Assembly: GCA_947175975.1 (NCBI GenBank)
Contig: CAMWOX010000059.1
Coordinates: 1-9,181 of the forward strand
Source of the DNA: an uncultured Ruminococcus sp.
GTDB taxonomy: Bacteria; Bacillota; Clostridia; Oscillospirales; Ruminococcaceae
DNA length: 9,181 nt
Direction of reading: 5' to 3'
Shown: piece after piece, positions 1 through 6,530 of the stretch
How the letters are laid out: each line of letters opens with the position of its first letter
How positions within the stretch are numbered: the first letter of the stretch is position 1
Position numbers and translations under genes: made by a program
Notes under the pieces: model-generated
Databases searched by the model: none
The model's input: only the letters and a program-made list of their open reading frames with translations
Told to the model about the DNA's origin: nothing

Positions 1-880
1 ATACACAGCCTGTATTATCAATTTTGAGGTCATGAACCTGCCAGCCTTTCATGCCAGCATTATCAAGTGAAAATCGCATTTTTCCTGCAAAATAAGTATT
101 TTCTTCATCCACGATTGCCATCAGTGTCGGACCAGCACCAGAGATATAGACTGCGTATGCACCATGTGCATAGGCAATGTCAAATACTTCTCTTGCACGA
201 GGGATTAATGCCATTCTGTATGGCTGATGCAGTTTGTCATGAGTGGCTGTGCGGAGATTTTCAAATTTGCCTGTTAAAAGGGAGGCGGAAAACAGGGCTG
301 CACGGGAGAGGTTATAAACAGCGTCTTTATGGGAAATTTCAGAGGGGAGACAGGCTCTGGCTTTTTCTGTTTTGAGTTCAAAATCAGGGATCATGGCGAC
401 AAAGCGCAGTTTCGTATAGACTTCCTGCTTTACCCAGTGTACACGTCTACCGTCAAAAACAGCTGTCACAATTCCGCCAAGCAGAGCAGGTGCAGTATTG
501 TCCGGATGTCCTTCAATCTGAGCAGCAAGGTCAACCAGATCATCCGTGCCGAGGGGATTGCCCAGCAGTGTATTTGCGCCTACAAGTCCGGCAACAATGC
601 AGGCAGAACTTGAACCAAGTCCACGGGTCATCGGAATCTGATTTGTCTGAATTAATTTCAAGCCAGTAAGTTTTCTGCCACAGACTTCAAAGAGATCTTT
701 GGCAGAAATATAGATCAGATTTTTTTCATCTGTCGGGACAAGTGTGCCATCAGAAGAACTGATTTCAATAGTATCAGATTCTTCCATGGAAACATAATTG
801 TAATATTGCAGAGCCAGACCGAGTGCATCAAAACCTGCACCGAGGTTTGCACTAGTGGCAGGAACTTGCAGTTGGATCAT
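1..880 (-). CDS. thrB: Homoserine kinase (GHMP kinase family), 3' end cut by window edge
   Basis: Homoserine kinase phosphorylates the hydroxyl of L-homoserine with ATP, giving O-phosphohomoserine for threonine synthase; it is a cytosolic enzyme. Translating the minus strand from the ATG at 880-878 gives 293 open codons up to the window edge. The start reads MIQLQVPATSANLGAGFDAL, the typical N-terminal homoserine kinase signature. The GHMP phosphate-binding loop PMTRGLGSSSA lies at about residues 83-93, and the C-terminal GHMP motif SGAGPT at 247-252. Family members are about 290-310 residues, so only a few C-terminal codons should be missing. The ribosome site is weak (AGAAAGCGAG about 10 bases upstream). 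The gene lies 110 bases downstream of the yfhO-like gene on the same strand, separated by a hairpin at 953-981. I saw no convincing promoter of its own: TTGTCA at the hairpin base is too far (20 bases) from a TAAGAT. Family assignment is secure; the operon arrangement is uncertain. Confidence 0.95.
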   Translation of the reverse strand, partial: MIQLQVPATSANLGAGFDALGLALQYYNYVSMEESDTIEISSSDGTLVPTDEKNLIYISAKDLFEVCGRKLTGLKLIQTNQIPMTRGLGSSSACIVAGLVGANTLLGNPLGTDDLVDLAAQIEGHPDNTAPALLGGIVTAVFDGRRVHWVKQEVYTKLRFVAMIPDFELKTEKARACLPSEISHKDAVYNLSRAALFSASLLTGKFENLRTATHDKLHQPYRMALIPRAREVFDIAYAHGAYAVYISGAGPTLMAIVDEENTYFAGKMRFSLDNAGMKGWQVHDLKIDNTGCV

Positions 881-952
881 GAATCATTCACTCGCTTTCT
901 GAATTAGAGATTTTGATTAGGTTATCTTATGCAGAGAAATACAGATATGTGA

Positions 953-981
953 CAAGGGACAGCAGGGGATGCTGTCCCTTG
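953..981 (-). terminator. Perfect 11-bp hairpin between the yfhO-like gene and thrB; possible weak terminator
   Basis: CAAGGGACAGC at 953-963 is the exact reverse complement of GCTGTCCCTTG at 971-981, with a 7-base loop. It starts 9 bases past the stop codon of the yfhO-like gene, where an intrinsic terminator would sit. On the minus strand, however, it is followed by GTCACATATCTG, which is not a T-run, so termination may be inefficient. It could instead be an attenuating or mRNA-stabilising stem that allows partial read-through into thrB. The hairpin is directly visible; its role is inference. Confidence 0.55.
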
Positions 982-990
982 ATTCTGGAA

Positions 991-3852
991 TTATGCTGCC
1001 TTTTCTGCTTTTATAGCTTCCCGTTTCTTGTTGCGGATTCTAGCAACCAGGACTTTGTTATTTTTTCTGTCATAGCGATAGAACATGATAATAATTACAA
1101 TGCCGATGACAACCATTGTTATGCCCATTGTGAAATAAGGGGGAAGATAAGACATTGTAATTGTGTGTGTGCCAGCAGTAACAGGAATATAGATCATGGC
1201 TTTCAGACACTCGGAAGTATCAATTTTTTTGCCGTCAAGTTTTACAGTCCAGCCCTCTTCATAAGGAATGGATGTGAATAAGATCTGATTCTCCTGTGCA
1301 GTGACAGTGCCTTTGATATAATCATCAGAGAATTTTTCTACCTGCATTTGCTGTGTTTTAAGCACATCAATATCCTGCTGGAATACTTCTTCGTTGAAGT
1401 AATAGAAATAAGGTGCTTTTACGATTGTGGCGTTATTCTCATTGTCAACTGTCATACGCAGAGAAATTTTTGTGCCAATATCATACATGCCCAGATCCAG
1501 GATGCAGTAATTCTTTGTTTCAAAGTATGTGCCGAATCCTGAAAAATCGTAGTCTTCGGTTTCATTATTGTAAACACCTAGCCAGAGATTTGCTTTCTGT
1601 TCATTTTCTGTTTTGAGATAAGCATAAACACGTTTGTTTTCTGTTACCGTGAAACGATAGTCAACAGTCGGGTCGCCGGAATCCATTTTGGTATAACATA
1701 CCTGCCCATTGTAATCGGAGACAGTAACTGCACCAAGTACCGGCTCTTCTAGATCAATTGGTGTATAATAGGCTTCTGTTCCGGCAATTTGTCCTTCTGC
1801 GTCAAAGGTTGTTTTTCCAAGCATGGTACTCATAAGAACATTCTGGCTGTTAAATGGATTATCATTGCCGAGATGATCAATCCGGAGAAGGTCATCGCTG
1901 ACCAGATAGCCAATAGATAATGCATTGGGATTCTTGTAAATGCTGATGGTCTTGTCTTTTGGTGTGTTGTCGCCGTTCTTGTCATCATAGTCTTTGTAAT
2001 TATAATCTGCAACATGTTCATAAGACGGATGCAGAAGATTTCTGGATGGGTTATCCCCTCTGTCGAGGATATACTTAAAGCCCAGGAGTGCATCTGCAAG
2101 TTCGGTTGTGCCATCATAACGAGAATAATAGCTACGCATGTTATAACCCATTGTTTCAATGAAATTCAGGGTTTTGGCATTCATGACAGAACTGGAGTGG
2201 GTAATGCCCTTGAGTCCAAATGCCAGGTTATCATTGACGCATCTTGCAAAAGTTTTTTCAGAACGATACAGACCGCCGTCCGGATCATTGCTGTTTTCCC
2301 TGTCGTATTTTTCCATTGCTTTTACAGTCGCACGTCCGGACTGTATAAAAGTCCTGTAAGAGGCTCTTGTCGAGTAGGCAACTTCTTTGTCTACTGCTTT
2401 CATGGTATCTACTGTATTGAAAATCAATTCACCGGATACCAGGCATACAAGCAGGGCAGGGAGGATATGCTTTGATTTCTTCTGGCATAAGCCTGCAATA
2501 ATCAGTAAATATGCACCTGCCAGTCCGATTGAGAGCCAGACAGATTTCATGTCATCCAGATGTTCATAATCCTGGTTCATGATAAAGAAACCGACTGCGA
2601 GAATGCCGAAGAATACTGCTCCCAGATGGGAAGTATTGATATTCTCCAGATCTTTGAAAACAGTTGCTGCCATGGATAATAAAATAAAGGAAACAATAAA
2701 TGAATAGCGGAACGGCAGCCAGTTCGGAACTTGTCCGCCATGCCACCACATATCAACTGGTTTGATATACATGCTGAAAAACATGACTGCAAGCAGGAAT
2801 CCGTAACCGAATTTTTTCTGCATCGTGATTTTTTTGCTCAGGAAGAACAATGGCAGTAGAACAACAGTGAGAATGCCACAGTAGATCTCCGGGCTGCCCT
2901 GTACGTTGACAGAGTCATACTGACAGGTCAGGAGCTGACGGAGAATGATAACTGGATCAAACTGTGTCTTGAAGCTATAGTCCGGTGTGGTAAAGTCAAA
3001 TTTACCAAGGGATAATGCTTTATAAATCGGCAGGATCATGCCTGCGGAACACATCACGCCTATAAGCGTACTGATACCGAATGTGAGACAGGTATAAATA
3101 TAATCCTTGATTTTTCTTTTTTTGAGATCTGTGCCGAAGAATAAATAGTAAATGAAATAGAATGCTGTAAAGATCCCCAGCATGTAGCCGATATAAAAGT
3201 TAGCAACAAACATGATTGCCAGAGGGATGATATAATTGATCTTTCTGCCATCATCTACTAGATATTCCACACCGAGGGCGATCAGCGGCAGGAACACCAG
3301 ACCATCAAGCCACATCGGGTCAATTGTCTGAATGACCATATATGCCATGAGAGAATACAAAACACCGAACAGAAGAGCAGGCGCAGGTGCAAGTTTTTTG
3401 GATTTTTGCAGGTACATGCAGAATGTGACGCTTGCTGAGCCGATTTTTGCCAGAATCATGAGCAGTAAACTTGTAAGCATCATTTTTTCCGGCAGGAGCA
3501 TGACAATCAGCGTAAACGGGCTGGCTAGATAATAGCCGATAACACCCATGTAGCCGCCTGAAAGGTTTCTGCCCCAGCTGTAAAAGATACTCCCATCGCC
3601 CCAGAATGCGTCTCGCAGGGCTTCAAAATAATAAACATACTGCGCATTGAAGTCCAGTGCAAGAACAGATTCTTCTCCGAACGGATAGAGTCCGAAGATC
3701 GCATAGCTGATATACATGAGGATGACAGGCAGGAAGAATGCCATCAGATACCAGCGGTTGCGGGAAGCCCAGCTTTTAAAAAAATCACCTGGCGAAAATT
3801 TTGCTCCTGTCGGAGCGGATGCAGAAGTGGTTTCTGCATTTTGACTTAACAT
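991..3852 (-). CDS. yfhO: YfhO-family multi-pass membrane protein (GT-C-type glycosyltransferase)
   Basis: A 953-residue integral membrane protein of the YfhO family (known from PF09586). B. subtilis YfhO has been linked to adding sugars to lipoteichoic acid outside the membrane from a lipid-linked donor; the substrate here is unknown. After a short polar N-terminus (1-33) comes a first membrane span at about 34-56. An extracytoplasmic loop follows with the family pattern ALDFNAQYVYYF (65-76); Asp67 is the likely GT-C catalytic acid. Next come WGRNLSGG (93-100), about a dozen more spans to roughly residue 480, and an FRYSF motif at 381-385. A large soluble region (about 485-900) ends in the family signature SIPYEEGWTVKLDG (861-874). 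A last span (about 908-925) and a basic tail follow. The ATG at 3852 is chosen because AAAGGAGG lies 10 bases upstream and an extended -10 promoter lies at 3911-3939. The open frame runs upstream to an ATG at 4023, but that lies before the promoter. No lipid-sugar synthase (CsbB type) or flippase is adjacent. Confidence 0.88.
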   Translation of the reverse strand: MLSQNAETTSASAPTGAKFSPGDFFKSWASRNRWYLMAFFLPVILMYISYAIFGLYPFGEESVLALDFNAQYVYYFEALRDAFWGDGSIFYSWGRNLSGGYMGVIGYYLASPFTLIVMLLPEKMMLTSLLLMILAKIGSASVTFCMYLQKSKKLAPAPALLFGVLYSLMAYMVIQTIDPMWLDGLVFLPLIALGVEYLVDDGRKINYIIPLAIMFVANFYIGYMLGIFTAFYFIYYLFFGTDLKKRKIKDYIYTCLTFGISTLIGVMCSAGMILPIYKALSLGKFDFTTPDYSFKTQFDPVIILRQLLTCQYDSVNVQGSPEIYCGILTVVLLPLFFLSKKITMQKKFGYGFLLAVMFFSMYIKPVDMWWHGGQVPNWLPFRYSFIVSFILLSMAATVFKDLENINTSHLGAVFFGILAVGFFIMNQDYEHLDDMKSVWLSIGLAGAYLLIIAGLCQKKSKHILPALLVCLVSGELIFNTVDTMKAVDKEVAYSTRASYRTFIQSGRATVKAMEKYDRENSNDPDGGLYRSEKTFARCVNDNLAFGLKGITHSSSVMNAKTLNFIETMGYNMRSYYSRYDGTTELADALLGFKYILDRGDNPSRNLLHPSYEHVADYNYKDYDDKNGDNTPKDKTISIYKNPNALSIGYLVSDDLLRIDHLGNDNPFNSQNVLMSTMLGKTTFDAEGQIAGTEAYYTPIDLEEPVLGAVTVSDYNGQVCYTKMDSGDPTVDYRFTVTENKRVYAYLKTENEQKANLWLGVYNNETEDYDFSGFGTYFETKNYCILDLGMYDIGTKISLRMTVDNENNATIVKAPYFYYFNEEVFQQDIDVLKTQQMQVEKFSDDYIKGTVTAQENQILFTSIPYEEGWTVKLDGKKIDTSECLKAMIYIPVTAGTHTITMSYLPPYFTMGITMVVIGIVIIIMFYRYDRKNNKVLVARIRNKKREAIKAEKAA

Positions 3853-3861
3853 AAACAAATG

Positions 3862-3870
3862 TCCTCCTTT
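3862..3870 (-). promoter_or_regulatory. Strong ribosome binding site fixing the start of the yfhO-like gene
   Basis: The minus strand reads AAAGGAGGA, with the GGAGG core 10 bases before the ATG at 3852. This site selects residue 58 of the longest open frame as the true start. Confidence 0.85.
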
Positions 3871-3910
3871 TTTATTTTTGCTTGTATTTATTTTCAGCAA
3901 CTTACTTGCT

Positions 3911-3939
3911 ATTATAACATGGTTTCCGGCATTTTGCAA
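3911..3939 (-). promoter_or_regulatory. Sigma-A promoter with extended -10 for the yfhO-like gene
   Basis: On the minus strand, -35 TTGCAA (3939-3934) and -10 TATAAT (3916-3911) are separated by 17 bases, with TGT directly before the -10 (TGn extension). The predicted transcript starts near 3904, giving a leader of about 52 bases before the ATG at 3852. The -35 matches the consensus at 4 of 6 positions; the extended -10 should compensate. Confidence 0.8.
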
Positions 3940-4013
3940 GTCTAAATCTGAATTTTCCGGATTTTTTGCATGAAAATGTGAAAGATTCTGTTCATAGCAG
4001 AAAAAAATCATGA

Positions 4014-4048
4014 TTTTGCACAAATTTCAGAAAATTTGCTGTGCAAAA
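4014..4048. repeat. Nested inverted repeat between the divergent promoters; candidate operator
   Basis: TTTTGCA (4014-4020) pairs with TGCAAAA (4042-4048), and inside it CAAATTT (4021-4027) pairs with AAATTTG (4032-4038). The loop is CAGA, and CTG (4039-4041) is bulged on one side. An alternative outer pairing is TTTTGCACA with TGTGCAAAA, 9 bp. The element lies about 75 bases upstream of the yfhO-like -35 and 21 bases upstream of the epimerase -35. It is not at the end of a gene, so a terminator role is unlikely and a protein-binding site shared by the two divergent promoters is plausible. No regulator gene is visible in the window. Confidence 0.5.
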
Positions 4049-4069
4049 CAGGATATTTTTTTGTTTCTC

Positions 4070-4098
4070 TGGACAAATCAAAAATTTTGTGTTACAAT
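4070..4098 (+). promoter_or_regulatory. Sigma-A promoter with extended -10 for the epimerase-glycosyltransferase operon
   Basis: -35 TGGACA (4070-4075, 5 of 6 matches) and -10 TACAAT (4093-4098, 5 of 6) are separated by 17 bases, with TGT immediately before the -10. Predicted start is near 4105, about 33 bases before the ATG at 4138. Confidence 0.82.
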
Positions 4099-4122
4099 AG
4101 AGATGCTATTATTTTAAAATCA

Positions 4123-4127
4123 GGAGG
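4123..4127 (+). promoter_or_regulatory. Ribosome binding site of the epimerase-family gene
   Basis: AGGAGG with its GGAGG core at 4123-4127, 10 bases before the ATG at 4138. It lies inside the longer open frame and therefore decides the start. Confidence 0.85.
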
Positions 4128-4137
4128 ATATTTTTTC

Positions 4138-5145
4138 ATGAATCAGGCAAAAAAAATAAAATTCCAGGATATGGACTGTGTCCGCCTCGAAGCCGGCGGT
4201 TATCTCGCCATGATTGCACCACAGGTTGGTTCTAATGTCATCCGGTTATATGAGCAGAAAAACAAGATCGAATTTTTCCGGTTCAGCCCTGAAAATGATT
4301 ATGCAGCATTAATCCAGTCTGCTGAAGTCTGGGGACTGCCGACACTGTATCTGCCTAACCGTTTTGCAGACGGGATTCTCAAAACATCCGACGCTGTCTA
4401 TCAGCTCCCGGTCAATGAAGCTGCACCGTATCATAATCATATCCATGGCTTTCTCCACAAACGCACACACAGAGTGACAGAATTGCAGGCAGATGCAAAT
4501 ACGGCAAGATGCAGGACGGAGTATATCTATGATGAGAACGATGAATTTTTTCAATATCTGCCAATTAAATTCCGGGCGGAATTTTTATTCACGCTCTCTG
4601 CCAATGGTCTGGAATACGAATTTCGGCTCACCAATCTGTCAGACAGGAAAATGCCAGTCTCTGTGGCAACGCATACGGCAATGAATTCGCCTTTTGTTGT
4701 AAATTCCAAAGAACAGGATCAGAGAATTATTGCCCCGATCGGAAAACGCTGGGTTCTCAATTCCCGTTGTCTGCCGACTGGCGAATTTGTGGATCTTACA
4801 GAACAGGACAAAGAATACAGAAACGGCACAAGATGCCCGGTACTCCAGAATATTGATAACGAAATGTATTTCGCAGAGTATATGAATCTCAACGGCGAGC
4901 AGTTTCATGGAATTGTTCTGGAAGATACAGGATCACGCAAGAAAATCTGTTATGAAACAGGCGAAGAATATAAATTCTGGATTTTCTGGAATGACAAGGG
5001 ATTTAATCACTATTTCTGTCCTGAGCCGATGAGTGCTATGATTGATGCGCCGAATCTGGATCTGCCAGATGGTGTGACAGGCTATTGTGAGCTTGACCAA
5101 GACGAAAGCAAGGCATTTTATCAGCATTTCTATACTCTCGAATAA
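4138..5145 (+). CDS. Aldose 1-epimerase (galactose mutarotase) family protein
   Basis: A 335-residue cytosolic protein with no signal peptide or membrane span. The family interconverts alpha and beta anomers of free sugars; some members act on phosphorylated hexoses or have other carbohydrate roles. Visible family features include GGYLAMIAPQVGSNVIRL (20-37), GLPTLYLPNRFADG (66-79) with the conserved substrate-binding Arg75, and NHIHGFLH (100-107) with His101/His103. ATHTAMN (177-183) holds His179, and CPEPMSAM (294-301) holds Glu296 in the place of the catalytic base. The ATG at 4138 is preferred because GGAGG lies 10 bases before it; the frame opens further upstream to 4036, but that lies before the promoter. 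A glycosyltransferase follows after 34 bases with no terminator between, so co-transcription is likely. A role in handling glucose or cellobiose anomers released next to cellobiose phosphorylase is inference; the exact sugar cannot be read from the sequence. Confidence 0.85.
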   Translation: MNQAKKIKFQDMDCVRLEAGGYLAMIAPQVGSNVIRLYEQKNKIEFFRFSPENDYAALIQSAEVWGLPTLYLPNRFADGILKTSDAVYQLPVNEAAPYHNHIHGFLHKRTHRVTELQADANTARCRTEYIYDENDEFFQYLPIKFRAEFLFTLSANGLEYEFRLTNLSDRKMPVSVATHTAMNSPFVVNSKEQDQRIIAPIGKRWVLNSRCLPTGEFVDLTEQDKEYRNGTRCPVLQNIDNEMYFAEYMNLNGEQFHGIVLEDTGSRKKICYETGEEYKFWIFWNDKGFNHYFCPEPMSAMIDAPNLDLPDGVTGYCELDQDESKAFYQHFYTLE

Positions 5146-5179
5146 TTAAAAAATAATCCAACAAAGGGGTGAGTATATC

Positions 5180-6301
5180 ATGCGGGTTTTAATGATAAAT
5201 GTTCCATATTCCGGACACGTGAATCCGACGATTCCATTAACAAAAGCACTTGTAAAAGCAGGACATCAGGTAAGTTATATCAATGCAGAACCATTCCGCA
5301 AAAAAATAGAAATGACCGGAGCTGTTTTCATCCCTTATGGAAATTATCCCGATAAGATCAGCGAAAAAGAAAAAAAACGGATTTGCTTTCAAGCTGCTTA
5401 TGATACTGCCTTGTGTCTGGATCAGCCATTTGATATCCTGATTTATGAGATGTTCTTTTATCCTGGGATCGAAATAGCTCGAAAAAAGAAAATCCCCTGT
5501 GTCAGACAGTTTGCACAGCCTGCATGGTCTGAGGATACCTGGAAAAATACTTCTGTCCTGTTTCAATTATCCTCAAAGCTGCTCGATATGCAGGTAATGG
5601 GCAAAAAAAGGATTACAGCCATGGGATTGCAGCATCACTCCATGGCAGATGCAATTATACATGACAAGCCTGATCTGAATATTGTTTATGTTCCTGAAAA
5701 ATTTCAGAGAAACCGTGACAGTTTTGATTCGAGTTTTGTGTTTACAGTACCTGCACAAGAGCAAGAAAAAAGCAATATTGTCATTCCTTATGATAAAATG
5801 AAACATCCTGTTGTTTATATTTCTCTGGGCAGCATGATCAGCAGTCAAGGTTTTTGCCGGAAATGTATGAGAGCATTCGGAGGAAAAAATTTTTCAGTTA
5901 TTCTTAATACTGGCAGGATTGACCCCGTTTCACTGGGAAAAATTCCGGATAATATATATGCCTATTCCTTTGTTCCACAAATAGAAGTATTAGAACACGC
6001 TGATGTTTTTTTGACACATTGCGGCATGAACAGCATAAATGAAGCATTGTGCGCCGGAGTACCTATGGTAGCTATGCCGGTTCTGAATGACCAGCCTGAA
6101 AATGCAAAGCAGATCGTCAATTTAGGATTAGGAAAAAGAATCCGGTTATTTTCAAGCAGTAAAGAATTATATCATGCAGTATGTGATGTGTATCAAAATA
6201 AAGCAGTCAAAAACAATGTTCTTGCCATGAAAAATGCGTTAATGCAACAGGCAAACTGGGAGGGCATACTTAAAAAAATAGAAAAGCTTGCTTGCAAATG
6301 A
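5180..6301 (+). CDS. GT1-family UDP-glycosyltransferase, MGT/YjiC type
   Basis: A 373-residue cytosolic GT-B-fold glycosyltransferase resembling macrolide/flavonoid glycosyltransferases of the YjiC type, which transfer a sugar from a nucleotide donor to a small hydrophobic acceptor. The N-terminal acceptor domain begins MRVLMINVPYSGHVNPT; His13 matches the catalytic base of the family. The C-terminal donor domain has FVPQIEVLEHADVFLTHCG (about 264-282), then the nucleotide-sugar motif with His280, Asn284, Ser285 and Glu288, followed by AGVPMVAMP and NDQPENA, where Asp304-Gln305 normally contact the sugar. The protein is slightly shorter than typical members (about 390-400). AAGGGGTGA lies 7 bases before the ATG. 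It is the second gene of a probable operon with the epimerase-family gene. The gene is visibly more AT-rich than its neighbours: three 60-base lines counted by hand gave 32-38% GC, against 47-52% in the phosphorylase gene. Donor and acceptor cannot be predicted from this sequence. Confidence 0.85.
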   Translation: MRVLMINVPYSGHVNPTIPLTKALVKAGHQVSYINAEPFRKKIEMTGAVFIPYGNYPDKISEKEKKRICFQAAYDTALCLDQPFDILIYEMFFYPGIEIARKKKIPCVRQFAQPAWSEDTWKNTSVLFQLSSKLLDMQVMGKKRITAMGLQHHSMADAIIHDKPDLNIVYVPEKFQRNRDSFDSSFVFTVPAQEQEKSNIVIPYDKMKHPVVYISLGSMISSQGFCRKCMRAFGGKNFSVILNTGRIDPVSLGKIPDNIYAYSFVPQIEVLEHADVFLTHCGMNSINEALCAGVPMVAMPVLNDQPENAKQIVNLGLGKRIRLFSSSKELYHAVCDVYQNKAVKNNVLAMKNALMQQANWEGILKKIEKLACK

Positions 6302-6412
6302 TTTACAAGCATTAAAAAGCATATTTAAACAGATTTTAGGATGACCGACAAAATGCACAAATCGTGTAAATAAATTTTAGCAGTGCTGTTTCAGAAATTT
6401 GTCAAAAAAGAC
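6302..6412. other. Intergenic region between the glycosyltransferase and cellobiose phosphorylase promoter
   Basis: No gene is supported here. GCTTG and CAAGC around the glycosyltransferase stop could form a short stem, but no T-run follows, so I do not call a terminator and read-through into the next gene is possible. The region contains TGCACAAAT (6354-6362) and TCAGAAATTT (6391-6400). Both resemble parts of the inverted repeat at 4014-4048. Confidence 0.4.
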
Positions 6413-6477
6413 TTGCCAATTGTCTAAAAATATGATATAATATCTTTAGCGTTCTGTGGTTTCGTGAAAATTTCTGA
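6391..6477. repeat. 10-base inverted repeat bracketing the cellobiose phosphorylase promoter
   Basis: TCAGAAATTT at 6391-6400 and its exact reverse complement AAATTTCTGA at 6468-6477 lie on either side of the promoter, 67 bases apart. One copy is 12 bases before the -35 and the other about 20 bases after the predicted start. This arrangement suits a repressor that binds two sites and loops the promoter, but AT-rich DNA yields such matches by chance more often than GC-balanced DNA. Confidence 0.4.
6413..6441 (+). promoter_or_regulatory. Sigma-A promoter with extended -10 for cellobiose phosphorylase
   Basis: -35 TTGCCA (6413-6418, 5 of 6 matches) and -10 TATAAT (6436-6441, perfect) are 17 bases apart, with TGA just before the -10 (TGn extension). 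Predicted start is near 6448, leaving a leader of about 83 bases. The strength fits a highly expressed catabolic enzyme. Confidence 0.87.
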
Positions 6478-6512
6478 GATGTCACAAGCGATTATTTAAA
6501 AAAATATAGCAA

Positions 6513-6520
6513 AAGGAGAA
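6513..6520 (+). promoter_or_regulatory. Ribosome binding site of cellobiose phosphorylase
   Basis: AAGGAGAA, with GGAG at 6515-6518, 12 bases before the ATG at 6531. The spacing is at the long end of normal, but no other start is better placed. Confidence 0.75.
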
Positions 6521-6530
6521 TTTTAGAACT

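Noticed and set aside
67..613. Two plus-strand open frames over the thrB region
   Set aside because: The minus strand here encodes a homoserine kinase with all its signature motifs; these frames are its shadows.
2014..2475. Plus-strand open frame of 153 codons inside the yfhO-like gene
   Set aside because: It overlaps a clear YfhO-family coding frame on the other strand and has no domain or start signal.
5370..5377. Run of eight A residues in the glycosyltransferase gene, a possible slippage or frameshift site
   Set aside because: The frame stays open and matches the family on both sides; the run simply encodes a lysine-rich stretch in an AT-rich gene.
6290..6310. Short inverted repeat GCTTG...CAAGC at the end of the glycosyltransferase gene
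   Set aside because: Only about 5 bp without a mismatch and no T-run afterwards, so not supported as a terminator.
6341..6373. Ten-codon frame starting ATGACCGAC before the cellobiose phosphorylase promoter
   Set aside because: Very short, no convincing ribosome site, and it lies before the predicted transcript start.
6479..6499. Six-codon leader frame (MSQAII) in the cellobiose phosphorylase leader
   Set aside because: No proper ribosome site, no codon run or attenuator-like stems; most likely chance.
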